7,873 nt of DNA from Pseudomonadota bacterium (GCA_021829055.1 JAJZCS010000086.1:1-7873); one strand, 5' to 3'; shown: positions 1-6,980, counted from the first letter of the stretch. Numbers and translations are program-made. The notes: generated by a model not told the origin, from the letters alone.

Positions 1-1
1 C

Positions 2-565
2 GCCTTTGCCGCAGAATCCTGGATAATCGCGATCCTTTCGGCTGCGATCGGATACATCGATCATTACCCAGAACTCTACGTCATCGCACTGCTCACGATC
101 GCTTTTCGGGGTGCGCTGCTGCCGTATCTGTTACTTAGAATCGTACGACGGCTTACGATCGAACGAGAACTGGAACCTCTCCTTCGGCCAAGTTCAAGTC
201 TAGTACTTGGGGCGGCCGGCGTGGTGTTTTCGCTCGTGGTCGCTGCCCGGATAGCTTACACACTGCCGGCGGCAACAGAGGTTATCGTACTCGCGTTAAC
301 CGTGATGCTGTCGATGAAGCTGATCGGCTATCTGATGCTGGCCGTCCGACACGAGGCGATCAGCCATGTCCTCGGACTTCTCGTGCTTGAGAACGGCATC
401 TTCCTTGGTACGCAGATACTTGTCCCCGGCATGCCAATGCTGCTCGAGCTCGTCATTCTCTTCGACTTGCTGATTGTCGTTGTCTGCTTTGGAGTACTGG
501 TCCGCTACCTTATGGGGCAGGTGGGAAGTACCAGCGCGTTGCAACTTCGTCGACTGGTGGGTTGA
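2..565 (+). CDS. hyfE: Hydrogenase-4 component E (HyfE), 5' partial
   Basis: Small integral membrane subunit of group 4 hydrogenase-type complexes. It is related to NuoK/MrpC and joins the membrane ion-translocating arm. The frame is open from the window edge; 187 residues are visible, against about 216 in E. coli HyfE, so roughly the first 30 residues lie upstream. The visible part is mostly hydrophobic helices. The C-terminal half has the family signature: LVLENGIFL, then MPMLLELVILFDLLIVV. Each stretch has a membrane-embedded glutamate, matching the paired glutamates of NuoK-like proteins. The tail ends LRRLVG, similar to the usual LR.L ending. The stop codon at 563-565 is one base before the hyfF ATG, so the two are probably translationally coupled. 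Residue matches are seen directly; the ion-path role follows from the family. Confidence 0.88.
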   Translation, partial: AFAAESWIIAILSAAIGYIDHYPELYVIALLTIAFRGALLPYLLLRIVRRLTIERELEPLLRPSSSLVLGAAGVVFSLVVAARIAYTLPAATEVIVLALTVMLSMKLIGYLMLAVRHEAISHVLGLLVLENGIFLGTQILVPGMPMLLELVILFDLLIVVVCFGVLVRYLMGQVGSTSALQLRRLVG

Positions 566-566
566 T

Positions 567-2114
567 ATGAATGGAATCGCAGTATCCTTCCTGATCGGCT
601 TACCTGCACTCGCGATTCTTATCATGTTAGTCATTCCGCGCCCCGTTCTTGCCGAAAGACTCAATCTCGCAGCGTCCGGACTTTGCTTCTGTGCGGCCCT
701 TGTCATGGTTGCCACAACACCGGCCATCGGTATCGGCTATCTTGGACGTTATCTCATTGTGGATCCGCTTGGCGCCTGGGTGATCCTGTGCGCTGCTATT
801 GTCTATTTTCTATCCTCAATTTTTTCTTGCGGTTACATGAGGATGCTTGATGCGGGTGGACGCCTGCCGCGGTTCTACCAGCTGTTTGCCCTGTTCGCCC
901 TGACAATCTTTGCCGCTCCTCTCATGAATAACCCCGGATTGTATTGGATTGCCATCGAGATGACGACAGTTGTCAGCACTTTTCTCGTTGCCTTCGAACA
1001 GGCGCCTGAAGCGATCGAGGCTGGCTGGAAATATATCATCATAGTGTCAGCCGGGATTACACTCGCGTTGCTCGGGACGGTCCTTTTTTACTGGGGGGGC
1101 ACATTCATCCTCGGCCCTACCTACGACATGACATGGCGTGTCCTGCGCCACGCAGCACCCCGCATGAGCCACTCACTGCTTGTTCTTGGCTTTCTGCTCG
1201 TTCTGGTGGGCTACGGCACAAAGGTTGGGTTGGCGCCCATGCACACATGGTTGCCCGACGCCCATAGCGAAGGGCCGGCCCCGGTGTCAGCGATGCTTTC
1301 AGGCGCGCTGCTAAACGCCGCAATGGTCGGAATCGTGCGTTATCTCGCGGTTCTTCATAGCGCGAATCTTTTTGACCTGCCGGACCAGCTTCTCATCATC
1401 TTCGGAACGGTCTCGTTACTGGTCGCTGCGCTGTTCATCGTGCGTCAACGCGGAGTAAAGCGGCTGATGGCGTATTCCAGTGTCGAACATATGGGCATCG
1501 TGGCACTGGGCTTTGGATTCGGTGGGCCGTTTGGCGTCGCCGGCGCCATGTACCACATGCTTAATCACAGCCTGAACAAGTCGCTGATGTTTTTCGGGGC
1601 GGGGAATGCGATGCGCAGCTTCGGTACCAAGTCGATGATGCGAATTCGCGACTACGCCGAACATTTTCCCGTTGGCGCCGCACTCTGGCTTGCTGGTGCC
1701 GTCGCGATCACTGGCGCACCTCCTTTCGGTTTGTTTGCAAGCGAGCTTGCCATTCTACGTGCGGGGTTCAGCGGTGTTGGGCTCTGGGCCGCAGTTGTCA
1801 TGCTGATCTTGTTGATCGTGATCTTCATCGGCTTCCTGAACCATTTTCGGATCATGTATTATGAGCCCGGCAAGAAACCGAAGCAGCAGACAGCAAAACT
1901 AACAGCACCGAGCCGCTGGAATATTGCGCCAATGTGGCTTGCGCTGGTACCTCTCCTGGTGTTTGGCCTATGGTGGCCACGCGCCATGTGGCAGGATTTT
2001 CAAACGGTCGAGCGGACGATCCAGGGACCCGCCGCCCTGCATGCTGCCGCGGTGGGGCGCACGGCAAAGGGTGCCATAGCGTTCAGGACACTGACACTGA
2101 AAGCGCCGTCGTGA
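567..2114 (+). CDS. hyfF: Hydrogenase-4 component F (HyfF), Mrp/NuoLMN-like membrane subunit
   Basis: A 515-residue polytopic subunit of the proton-conducting antiporter-like family (NuoM/NuoN/HyfF), expected to move protons or Na+ across the inner membrane. Family residues are in place: E131 in the helix-5 motif WIAIEMTT, K219 in GYGTKVGLAPMHTWLPDAHSEGPAPVS, the YSSVEHMG motif (303-310), H334 and K338 in LNHSLNKSLMFF, and E393 in FASE. The ATG at 567 is chosen because it follows the hyfE stop by one base and has a weak GGTGGG (556-561) five bases upstream. An in-frame ATG at 474 would overlap hyfE by 92 bases and give a non-hydrophobic N-terminus. The stop overlaps the next gene's GTG by four bases. 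After the last helix (about 455-472) there is a soluble tail of about 40 residues, which is not diagnostic. Confidence 0.92.
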   Translation: MNGIAVSFLIGLPALAILIMLVIPRPVLAERLNLAASGLCFCAALVMVATTPAIGIGYLGRYLIVDPLGAWVILCAAIVYFLSSIFSCGYMRMLDAGGRLPRFYQLFALFALTIFAAPLMNNPGLYWIAIEMTTVVSTFLVAFEQAPEAIEAGWKYIIIVSAGITLALLGTVLFYWGGTFILGPTYDMTWRVLRHAAPRMSHSLLVLGFLLVLVGYGTKVGLAPMHTWLPDAHSEGPAPVSAMLSGALLNAAMVGIVRYLAVLHSANLFDLPDQLLIIFGTVSLLVAALFIVRQRGVKRLMAYSSVEHMGIVALGFGFGGPFGVAGAMYHMLNHSLNKSLMFFGAGNAMRSFGTKSMMRIRDYAEHFPVGAALWLAGAVAITGAPPFGLFASELAILRAGFSGVGLWAAVVMLILLIVIFIGFLNHFRIMYYEPGKKPKQQTAKLTAPSRWNIAPMWLALVPLLVFGLWWPRAMWQDFQTVERTIQGPAALHAAAVGRTAKGAIAFRTLTLKAPS

Positions 2115-3544
2115 ACGTTGCCGCACAGCGCCATTTGGATCGCTCTGAGCTTGAAGAGGCAGCTCGCACGCTTCGAGTCCAAGGGGGGCGAATGATCATG
2201 CTGTACGCGGCACCCGAAGCCGGTGGCACGCAGAACGTGCGATATGTGTCTTCCCGCTCCGGAATCGGCTTCGATATCTGGGTGGTGCCGGCTGATACGG
2301 CAATCCCGAGCCTCGCGACGATCTGGCCTCTGCTGGGATGGTACGAACGAGAAACAGCGGATCACCGCGGCATCGTCTTCAGCGGTCAACCTGAACCATT
2401 TTCGCTGATTGCTCCGCTGCGTTCCGCCGAAGAGGCTGACCTCCGTCGCCTTCCCGACATCTCCGGTGACGCGGTACAAATACTGCCTTTCGGACCTGTT
2501 CGGGCTGGCGTCGTGGAATCGGCCGAGTTCAGTTTTTTCTACATCGGTGAGGCGATCCTTCATTATGTGCCGCACCTTTTTCTCAAACATCGGGGCATGG
2601 AAGATCGCTTTGCCGGACAGACGCCTGAAACCGGGCTTGTGCTGGCGGAACGCGTTTCCGGTGTCGGCAGCGCCGCTCATGCGCTGGCCTATTCCCAGGC
2701 AGTCGAGGCCGCTGCCGGAACAACAGTGCCCGATCGTGCGTGTTACCAGCGCGTCATCGTGGCAGAACTCGAACGCCTGTATAATCATCTCCATTATCTC
2801 GGCCATCTCGCTGACACGACAACGCTGAAGGTGGGCCATGCCGAAGGAGCACTCCTGGCGGAACGGGCTAAACAGATCAACGCCCGAGTAACCGGGAGTA
2901 GGTTCCTGCGCGGCATAGTAGCGCCTGGCGGCATGCGGCGGGACCTGTGCATCGACGGGCTTGCGAGCGCTCTCGATGAACTGCGGCAACAGGTCCACCA
3001 GTATATCAAACGGCTTGACGCTTCTGAGAGCTATTTCGACAGATTGGCCACAACCGGGCTGCTGCCACGGGAGATCGCCTTCGACCAGGGTGCCACTGGC
3101 CCGGTTGCCCGCGCTTCCGGTCTCGACCGTGATCTGCGGCGTGACCACACCTACGCCGCCTACGCCGATCCCGATCTCGCGTTTTCCGTGGCGACCCATG
3201 AAACAGGTGATGCCAATGCCCGCGCCCGCGTGCGGATCGCCGAAATCGAAAATTCCATTCTCATGATCCAGCGTGCGATTACCCTAACACCAACAGGAAA
3301 AATCCGGATCCCCTGCCTGCCTCCACCGAACAGGGAAGCGTTGGGCTGGGCGGAATCGCCAAGAGGCACACTGATTTACGCTGTCCATTTCGAGGAAGAC
3401 GGGAGGCTTGCCCGCGTAAAGATCAAGTCACCATCATTTTCGAATTGGCGTGTTTTTCCCTACACAGTGCACAACACGAACATGATGGATTACGCGATCA
3501 ACGAGGCAAGCTTCGGATTGACCATCGCCGGATGCGCGCGATGA
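2111..3544 (+). CDS. hyfG: HyfG/EhrL-like large subunit lacking the NiFe-binding cysteines
   Basis: A 477-residue fusion of a NuoC-like domain (about 1-120; W77-x-E79-R80-E81 then D84..G87-I88) and a NuoD/hydrogenase large-subunit domain (about 125-477; HRGMEDR, AHALAY, NELSRL-like AELERL, PSFSN..PY). Canonical group 4 hydrogenases ligate Ni-Fe with RxCGxC and DPCxxC. Here the first site is R181-V-S183-G-V-G186, and the C-terminus is S467-F-G-L-T-I-A-G-C-A-R477, so all four ligands are missing. C475 is one place off and unpaired. The chain ends at the arginine that ends NuoD, with no cleavable extension. The usual GPxH is GPVR (R131). It fits the Ehr class, whose electron acceptor is unknown. 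Many databases call such proteins 'hydrogenase' or even 'HypE'; neither is supported. The GTG start (4-base GTGA overlap with hyfF) keeps the first helix of the NuoC domain. An ATG at 2192 (M28) with AAGGGG five bases upstream is a real alternative and would give 450 residues. Confidence 0.9.
   Translation: MNVAAQRHLDRSELEEAARTLRVQGGRMIMLYAAPEAGGTQNVRYVSSRSGIGFDIWVVPADTAIPSLATIWPLLGWYERETADHRGIVFSGQPEPFSLIAPLRSAEEADLRRLPDISGDAVQILPFGPVRAGVVESAEFSFFYIGEAILHYVPHLFLKHRGMEDRFAGQTPETGLVLAERVSGVGSAAHALAYSQAVEAAAGTTVPDRACYQRVIVAELERLYNHLHYLGHLADTTTLKVGHAEGALLAERAKQINARVTGSRFLRGIVAPGGMRRDLCIDGLASALDELRQQVHQYIKRLDASESYFDRLATTGLLPREIAFDQGATGPVARASGLDRDLRRDHTYAAYADPDLAFSVATHETGDANARARVRIAEIENSILMIQRAITLTPTGKIRIPCLPPPNREALGWAESPRGTLIYAVHFEEDGRLARVKIKSPSFSNWRVFPYTVHNTNMMDYAINEASFGLTIAGCAR
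2181..2186 (+). promoter_or_regulatory. Strong internal Shine-Dalgarno-like site within hyfG
   Basis: AAGGGG followed after five bases by an in-frame ATG (2192-2194, M28 of the hyfG-like product). It is stronger than anything before the GTG at 2111, so it may mark the true start or a second one. Against this, residues 10-27 look like the helix that opens a NuoC domain, and the 4-base overlap at 2111 favours coupled initiation there. Confidence 0.4.
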
Positions 3545-3550
3545 AAGGGG
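3544..3550 (+). promoter_or_regulatory. Ribosome binding site of the ferredoxin/NuoB fusion
   Basis: AAAGGGG, seven bases before the ATG at 3558. It selects that ATG over the in-frame TTG at 3552. It begins on the last base of the hyfG stop codon, so ribosomes finishing hyfG are well placed to reinitiate. Confidence 0.7.
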
Positions 3551-3557
3551 ATTGCAG

Positions 3558-4343
3558 ATGGCTCTCTGGACGCTGATAGGCCTTGCCGAGGGAACGGCAA
3601 CGACACGTTGGCCGTTGAAGCCCGGACCGGATGGCCAGGACGGCGTGATTGGCATGCCGCGGCTTGAGCCGGAACGCTGCGACGCCGGCTGCTCCATTTG
3701 CGCCGATGTTTGCCCAACCCGAGCCATCGCTCTTGCAGAGGAACGGCTGGATCTCGATTATGGGCGTTGCGTCGTCTGTCACCTCTGCGTCGAAGTGTGC
3801 CCGACCGACGCGCTAACTGAAAGTAACAACTGGGCGTTCGGTGTGCGTGCACGTGACGATCTTAGAACAGATATTTCTGTAACGCCTGTTGCCCGCCCCT
3901 CCCCGTCGCGCCACGGCTTCCGTCGCAGTTTGCACGTTCGCCACGTCGACGCAGGATCATGTAACGGTTGTGAATCAGAACTACAGGCGTTGAACAATCC
4001 ATTTTACAACCTGCACCGGCTTGGTATTTTCTATACGCCCTCCCCCCGTTTTGCCGACCTCCTGCTCGTCACTGGCCCGGTCACGCGGGCCATGCTGGAA
4101 CCGCTGCGCCGAACCTGGGAAGCCATGCCGGAACCGCGTTGGGTCATGGCTTGCGGCACCTGCGCAGTTTCAGGAGGAATCGCGCCGGGCGGGCCATGCC
4201 TTTCCGGTCTCGAGGGCGTATTTCCTGTTGATCTTTACTTGCCAGGGTGCCCACCGAACCCAGCGGCGATAATCGAGGCTCTGCTGATGTTTCTCGGGCG
4301 GATGCAACAGCGCCTCCAGCGGGGACGGATGAATGACAAATGA
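3558..4343 (+). CDS. Ferredoxin/NuoB-like small subunit fusion (HyfH-HyfI type)
   Basis: A 261-residue cytoplasmic electron-transfer subunit joining two parts that are separate genes (hyfH, hyfI) in E. coli hydrogenase 4. Residues about 37-85 form a 2x[4Fe-4S] ferredoxin domain. The cluster motifs are C41-x3-C45-x2-C48-x3-C52-P and C71-x2-C74-x2-C77-x3-C81-P. The first has one extra residue compared with the usual Cx2C spacing. Residues about 130-250 are NuoB/hydrogenase small-subunit-like, with the proximal (N2-type) ligands C135-N-G-C138-E, C199 in ACGTC and C231 in LPGCPP. All three clusters therefore look intact, so electrons could pass towards the large subunit although that subunit has no Ni-Fe site. 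The ATG at 3558 is chosen for the good AAAGGGG (3544-3550) seven bases upstream; a TTG at 3552 lacks this spacing. The hyfG stop is 13 bases away, and the 3' end overlaps hyfB by 11 bases. Confidence 0.9.
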   Translation: MALWTLIGLAEGTATTRWPLKPGPDGQDGVIGMPRLEPERCDAGCSICADVCPTRAIALAEERLDLDYGRCVVCHLCVEVCPTDALTESNNWAFGVRARDDLRTDISVTPVARPSPSRHGFRRSLHVRHVDAGSCNGCESELQALNNPFYNLHRLGIFYTPSPRFADLLLVTGPVTRAMLEPLRRTWEAMPEPRWVMACGTCAVSGGIAPGGPCLSGLEGVFPVDLYLPGCPPNPAAIIEALLMFLGRMQQRLQRGRMNDK

Positions 4344-6309
4344 TCTGATCGCCATGGCTGCAGTACTGTGGCTTGCGGCTGCCATGATTGCCCTGCTGGG
4401 GAGAAGATTGGCCATTGGCCGCGGGGTTGCGGCATTGGGGTGCACTGCGGGCATGATCGCTGCGGTCCTGGCACTGCCTCACGACACTGCTGCGACCAGT
4501 TTGCCATTGTTGCGTATTGGCGAGGATGATACCGGATTTGCCCTGTCGCCTGCCGCTCTATGGCTGCTTGGCTTTGGGTTGGCACCGGCCATGGCAGCCG
4601 CATTACTGGGCTCCCCGGGCGGTGGTGCGCGGTTCTGGCTTTTTGGCCTGTCCATGAGTCTGCTTGGCGCGCTCGGTGTATTTGGCCTGACGCAAGGCGC
4701 TGCGTTCCTGATCGCCTGGGAGGTCATGAGCTTAGGCGGCGCGGCAATGATCCTCGGCGACAGGCTCGCAGACGGTGTGGGTACACGCACCCTGTTCATG
4801 CTCGGACTGCTGGAACTTGGCGCCGTTGCACTGCTTGCGGCGGTTCTGATTTTTGGAACATCGGCCGGTTCACTCGACTTCGCTGATTTCACCCAAGCTG
4901 GCCCCAATCTTCCTTTCTACATCGCCGCCCTTGCAGGCTTTCTCCTGCTGGTTGGATTCGGCGCCAAGCTAGGCCTGCTTCCGTTCTATGAATGGTTTCC
5001 GGGTGCGTATGGCGCAGCTTCCGGGGCAACTGGTGCCGTATTGTCCGGGATCGTTCTGAATGCTGCATTCTTTGGTCTGGCCCGCGGCCTCACGGTCTGG
5101 CTCCCTGCTGTGCTTGATCAAGACTTTGGTATCGCACTCTGCGCCGTCGGCGTGGTCAGCGCGATCCTTACGGCACTTTACGCCTTTCAGCAGGAGGATT
5201 GGCGTGCGTTGCTCGCCTTTTCGTCGGCCGAGAACGCGTCAGTGGGCGCAACTGCGCTCGGCGCATCGCTGCTTTTTTCGGCAGGACATCTTCCCCTCCT
5301 CGCCGCCCTCGCTTTTACCGTCGCACTCCTTCACCTTGCCGGCCATGCTCTTGCCAAAGGCGCCTTGTTTCTTGCTGCGGACGGCATATTCGGCGCAAGC
5401 GGCAGCTACGCCATCCGCCAAGACGGGCTACTACGCGCAAACACTATTTTCTTTGGACTGGGCGCGCTTTTTGCAGCAATGAGTCTCGCGGCCATGCCAC
5501 CTCAAGCCGGCTTCGTTTCAGAATGGTTCATGTTTCAGACCGTGTTTCAGGGATTCCACCTGCCGGGGCTCACGGGCCGTCTGATCCTCGTGCTCACCGG
5601 CGCCGGCCTCGCCTTGACCGCAGCAATTGCCTTCGCGACTTTCGTCAAGCTCTTCGGCATCGGGCTGCAGGGACGCGCAGCAAACGACGGTGCGCGAATA
5701 ACCGCCTGGCATCAAATTGCGGTTGGCCTGCTTGGGTGTTCCGTCCTTGCCTTGGCGGTTGGCATGCCCACGTGGCTTGGCGCGCTGTCCCGTGCGTGGC
5801 CCGTTGACCCTGCCGTCGATGCGGCTACCCGAATGGCGCCCGGCTGGCTCCTGGTGCCGCTGACAGACAGGTTTGCTTTTATCTCCCCCTCGAAGCTGGT
5901 GATTGTGATGCCGCTTCTAGCCCTTGTGCCGATTGCGCTGGTCGTTCTCTCGAGACGCTTTCCCGTGCGCCGCGCGCCGGTGTGGTGCGGAGGTTCTGCC
6001 CGCCTCGATCGGCGAGGTGCGACCACCGCGTTGACGTTCTCGAATTCGTTAAGGACCTTTTACAGCTTTGTGTACCGACCGCGCGCTGAAACCGGAGTTG
6101 ACACCAGCCTGTCGCCCTATTTCGTGAGTCGTCTTCGCTTCGAGCATGATGTCGCCCCTATTTTCGGACCGTTACTGTTCGGCCCGGCGGTGCGTATGGT
6201 AAATGGTCTTGCGCGACGCATTCGCGTCCTGCAGTCAGGCTATCTCAACCTCTACCTCGGGATTATCGGCATTCTGCTCACGATCATACTCGTGATTTCA
6301 CTTTTTTGA
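4333..6309 (+). CDS. hyfB: Hydrogenase-4 component B (HyfB), large antiporter-like membrane subunit
   Basis: A 658-residue NuoL/NuoM-related membrane subunit and the second antiporter-like module of the complex. Family residues seen: E130 in the helix-5 motif LIAWEVMSLG, K212 in GFGAKLGLLPFYEWFPGAYGAASG, H334 and H338 then K342 in LHLAGHALAKGALFL, and E397 in GFVSEW. After the antiporter core the C-terminal part matches HyfB rather than NuoM. It has VWCGG (550-554), a TALTFSNSLRTFYSFVYRP stretch, and a final helix after RVLQSGYLNLYLG, which recalls the lateral helix region of HyfB. In the core loop DLKRLLAYSS the usual lysine is arginine (R291 in EDWRALLAFSSAEN). The start overlaps the previous gene by 11 bases and has GGGGA (4321-4325) seven bases upstream. 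Here hyfB follows the soluble subunits, whereas in E. coli it lies near the front of the operon. Confidence 0.9.
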   Translation: MTNDLIAMAAVLWLAAAMIALLGRRLAIGRGVAALGCTAGMIAAVLALPHDTAATSLPLLRIGEDDTGFALSPAALWLLGFGLAPAMAAALLGSPGGGARFWLFGLSMSLLGALGVFGLTQGAAFLIAWEVMSLGGAAMILGDRLADGVGTRTLFMLGLLELGAVALLAAVLIFGTSAGSLDFADFTQAGPNLPFYIAALAGFLLLVGFGAKLGLLPFYEWFPGAYGAASGATGAVLSGIVLNAAFFGLARGLTVWLPAVLDQDFGIALCAVGVVSAILTALYAFQQEDWRALLAFSSAENASVGATALGASLLFSAGHLPLLAALAFTVALLHLAGHALAKGALFLAADGIFGASGSYAIRQDGLLRANTIFFGLGALFAAMSLAAMPPQAGFVSEWFMFQTVFQGFHLPGLTGRLILVLTGAGLALTAAIAFATFVKLFGIGLQGRAANDGARITAWHQIAVGLLGCSVLALAVGMPTWLGALSRAWPVDPAVDAATRMAPGWLLVPLTDRFAFISPSKLVIVMPLLALVPIALVVLSRRFPVRRAPVWCGGSARLDRRGATTALTFSNSLRTFYSFVYRPRAETGVDTSLSPYFVSRLRFEHDVAPIFGPLLFGPAVRMVNGLARRIRVLQSGYLNLYLGIIGILLTIILVISLF

Positions 6310-6314
6310 ACAGC

Positions 6315-6320
6315 AAGAGG
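6315..6320 (+). promoter_or_regulatory. Ribosome binding site of crcB
   Basis: AAGAGG, five bases before the ATG at 6326. It favours that ATG over the TTG immediately before it (6323). It lies six bases after the hyfB stop, leaving no room for a separate leader. Confidence 0.6.
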
Positions 6321-6325
6321 CTTTG

Positions 6326-6703
6326 ATGCTACGAACGCTGATCGCCATTGCGATCTTTGGCACGCTCGGCTGCTGGGCGCGCTACGGCCAAACCATCCTG
6401 GTGCAGAACGTTTACGGCCGTGAATTTCCGATCGCCGTTCTGAGTATCAACGTGCTGGGGTCATTCCTGATAGGCTTTCTGTTCGTCGAAACCGCTGAGC
6501 GGCTCGCTATCGACCCCGCCATCCGAACCGGGCTCCTGACAGGCTTTCTGGGCGGCTACACTACTTTTTCGACTTTCGAACTCGAAACACTGATGCTCGT
6601 CGAGAACGGCGAATTCGCGAAGGCGCTGCTCTATTTGTTACTTTCCATCGTGCTCGGCTTCGTTGCCGTTTTTTTTGGCGCCTACGTGGCACGCAATCTT
6701 TAG
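6326..6703 (+). CDS. crcB: CrcB/FluC fluoride channel
   Basis: A 125-residue membrane protein of the CrcB/Fluc family. These small four-helix proteins assemble as dual-topology dimers and let F- leave the cytoplasm. Family marks are clear: R19 in GCWARYG, N42 in INVLGSFLIGF, and the signature G76-G-Y-T79-T80-F81-S82-T83-F84-E85 with E87. F81 and F84 correspond to the fluoride-pathway phenylalanines and N42 to the conserved asparagine. Four hydrophobic segments (about 4-24, 36-56, 68-90, 98-121) and normal length suggest an intact channel. It begins 16 bases after hyfB, so it is probably co-transcribed with the complex. No fluoride riboswitch can fit in that gap. Whether the complex and fluoride export are functionally tied is not shown by sequence alone. 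Confidence 0.94.
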   Translation: MLRTLIAIAIFGTLGCWARYGQTILVQNVYGREFPIAVLSINVLGSFLIGFLFVETAERLAIDPAIRTGLLTGFLGGYTTFSTFELETLMLVENGEFAKALLYLLLSIVLGFVAVFFGAYVARNL

Positions 6704-6712
6704 GACGAAAAA

Positions 6713-6880
6713 ATGGACTGCCCGACCATCATGACACGGCAAATTTTCTGTCCTACAGCCTCCGTGCAGGGCGTGGATCACACCACAGTGGGGGGCTGTT
6801 GCTCCCTGTTAGAGGTCACAGAAGGATGCGGCACGCCCCGCGGTGTCCAAATCACCACGCACTCGCCCGCCGCAGCATGA
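6713..6880 (+). CDS. Possible small ORF, 55 codons, unrecognised
   Basis: An ATG at 6713 has AGGA (6702-6705) seven bases upstream, which is well placed, and the frame stays open for 55 codons. The product would be polar and contain five cysteines (residues 3, 13, 29, 30, 39), with no membrane segment or motif I recognise. It immediately follows the crcB stop, so translation by coupling is possible. The same bases form a long-stem hairpin (6755-6799), which argues that the segment may act as RNA instead. It may well be a chance frame. Confidence 0.2.
   Translation: MDCPTIMTRQIFCPTASVQGVDHTTVGGCCSLLEVTEGCGTPRGVQITTHSPAAA
6755..6799 (+). other. Predicted RNA hairpin downstream of crcB
   Basis: ACAGCCTCC (6755-6763) can pair with GGGGGCTGT (6791-6799) as a nine-pair stem containing one G-U. 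The loop contains a second small stem, GTGG (6773-6776) with CCAC (6783-6786). No run of T follows, so it is not a standard intrinsic terminator. It could protect the operon mRNA 3' end or attenuate read-through. Confidence 0.35.
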
Positions 6881-6900
6881 TTGGCCGATCTGATCATCCG

Positions 6901-6914
6901 CTTTTGGATCGAGC
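6901..6914 (+). repeat. Direct repeat, copy 1 (CTTTTGGATCGAGC)
   Basis: The exact 14-base sequence recurs at 7012-7025, 111 bases further on. The flanks do not match, so the repeat unit is short. It might be a protein-binding site or the footprint of a lost insertion. Confidence 0.55.
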
Positions 6915-6951
6915 ATCTTGTCTGCGCCGATCCGCTCATAACACCCATCGA

Positions 6952-6980
6952 CCGCGTACCGAGCATTCGGTCGTCCGCGG
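6952..6980 (+). other. GC-rich inverted repeat (imperfect hairpin)
   Basis: ACCGA (6958-6962) and TCGGT (6967-6971) form a stem over a four-base loop. It can be extended by CCGCG (6952-6956) with CGCGG (6976-6980), with T6957 and CGTC (6972-6975) bulged out. No T-run follows. It lies between the two copies of the 14-base repeat. Function unknown. Confidence 0.3.

Noticed and set aside
474..566. Upstream extension of hyfF to an ATG at 474
   Set aside because: The added residues are polar, overlap the hyfE coding end and do not resemble HyfF starts; the ATG at 567 follows the hyfE stop directly.
1934..2110. Upstream extension of the hyfG-like frame to an ATG at 1934
   Set aside because: It would overlap hyfF by about 180 bases and add a low-complexity Arg/Gly-rich segment with no match to a NuoC domain. 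The GTG at 2111 gives the expected 4-base overlap.
2000..3199. A 399-codon open frame on the minus strand opposite hyfG
   Set aside because: Its translation resembles no family I know and lies wholly opposite a gene with clear domain matches; it is the usual shadow of GC-rich coding sequence.
6671..6681. T-rich run near the end of crcB as a terminator
   Set aside because: The run codes for Phe residues in the last helix of crcB and has no stem before it.
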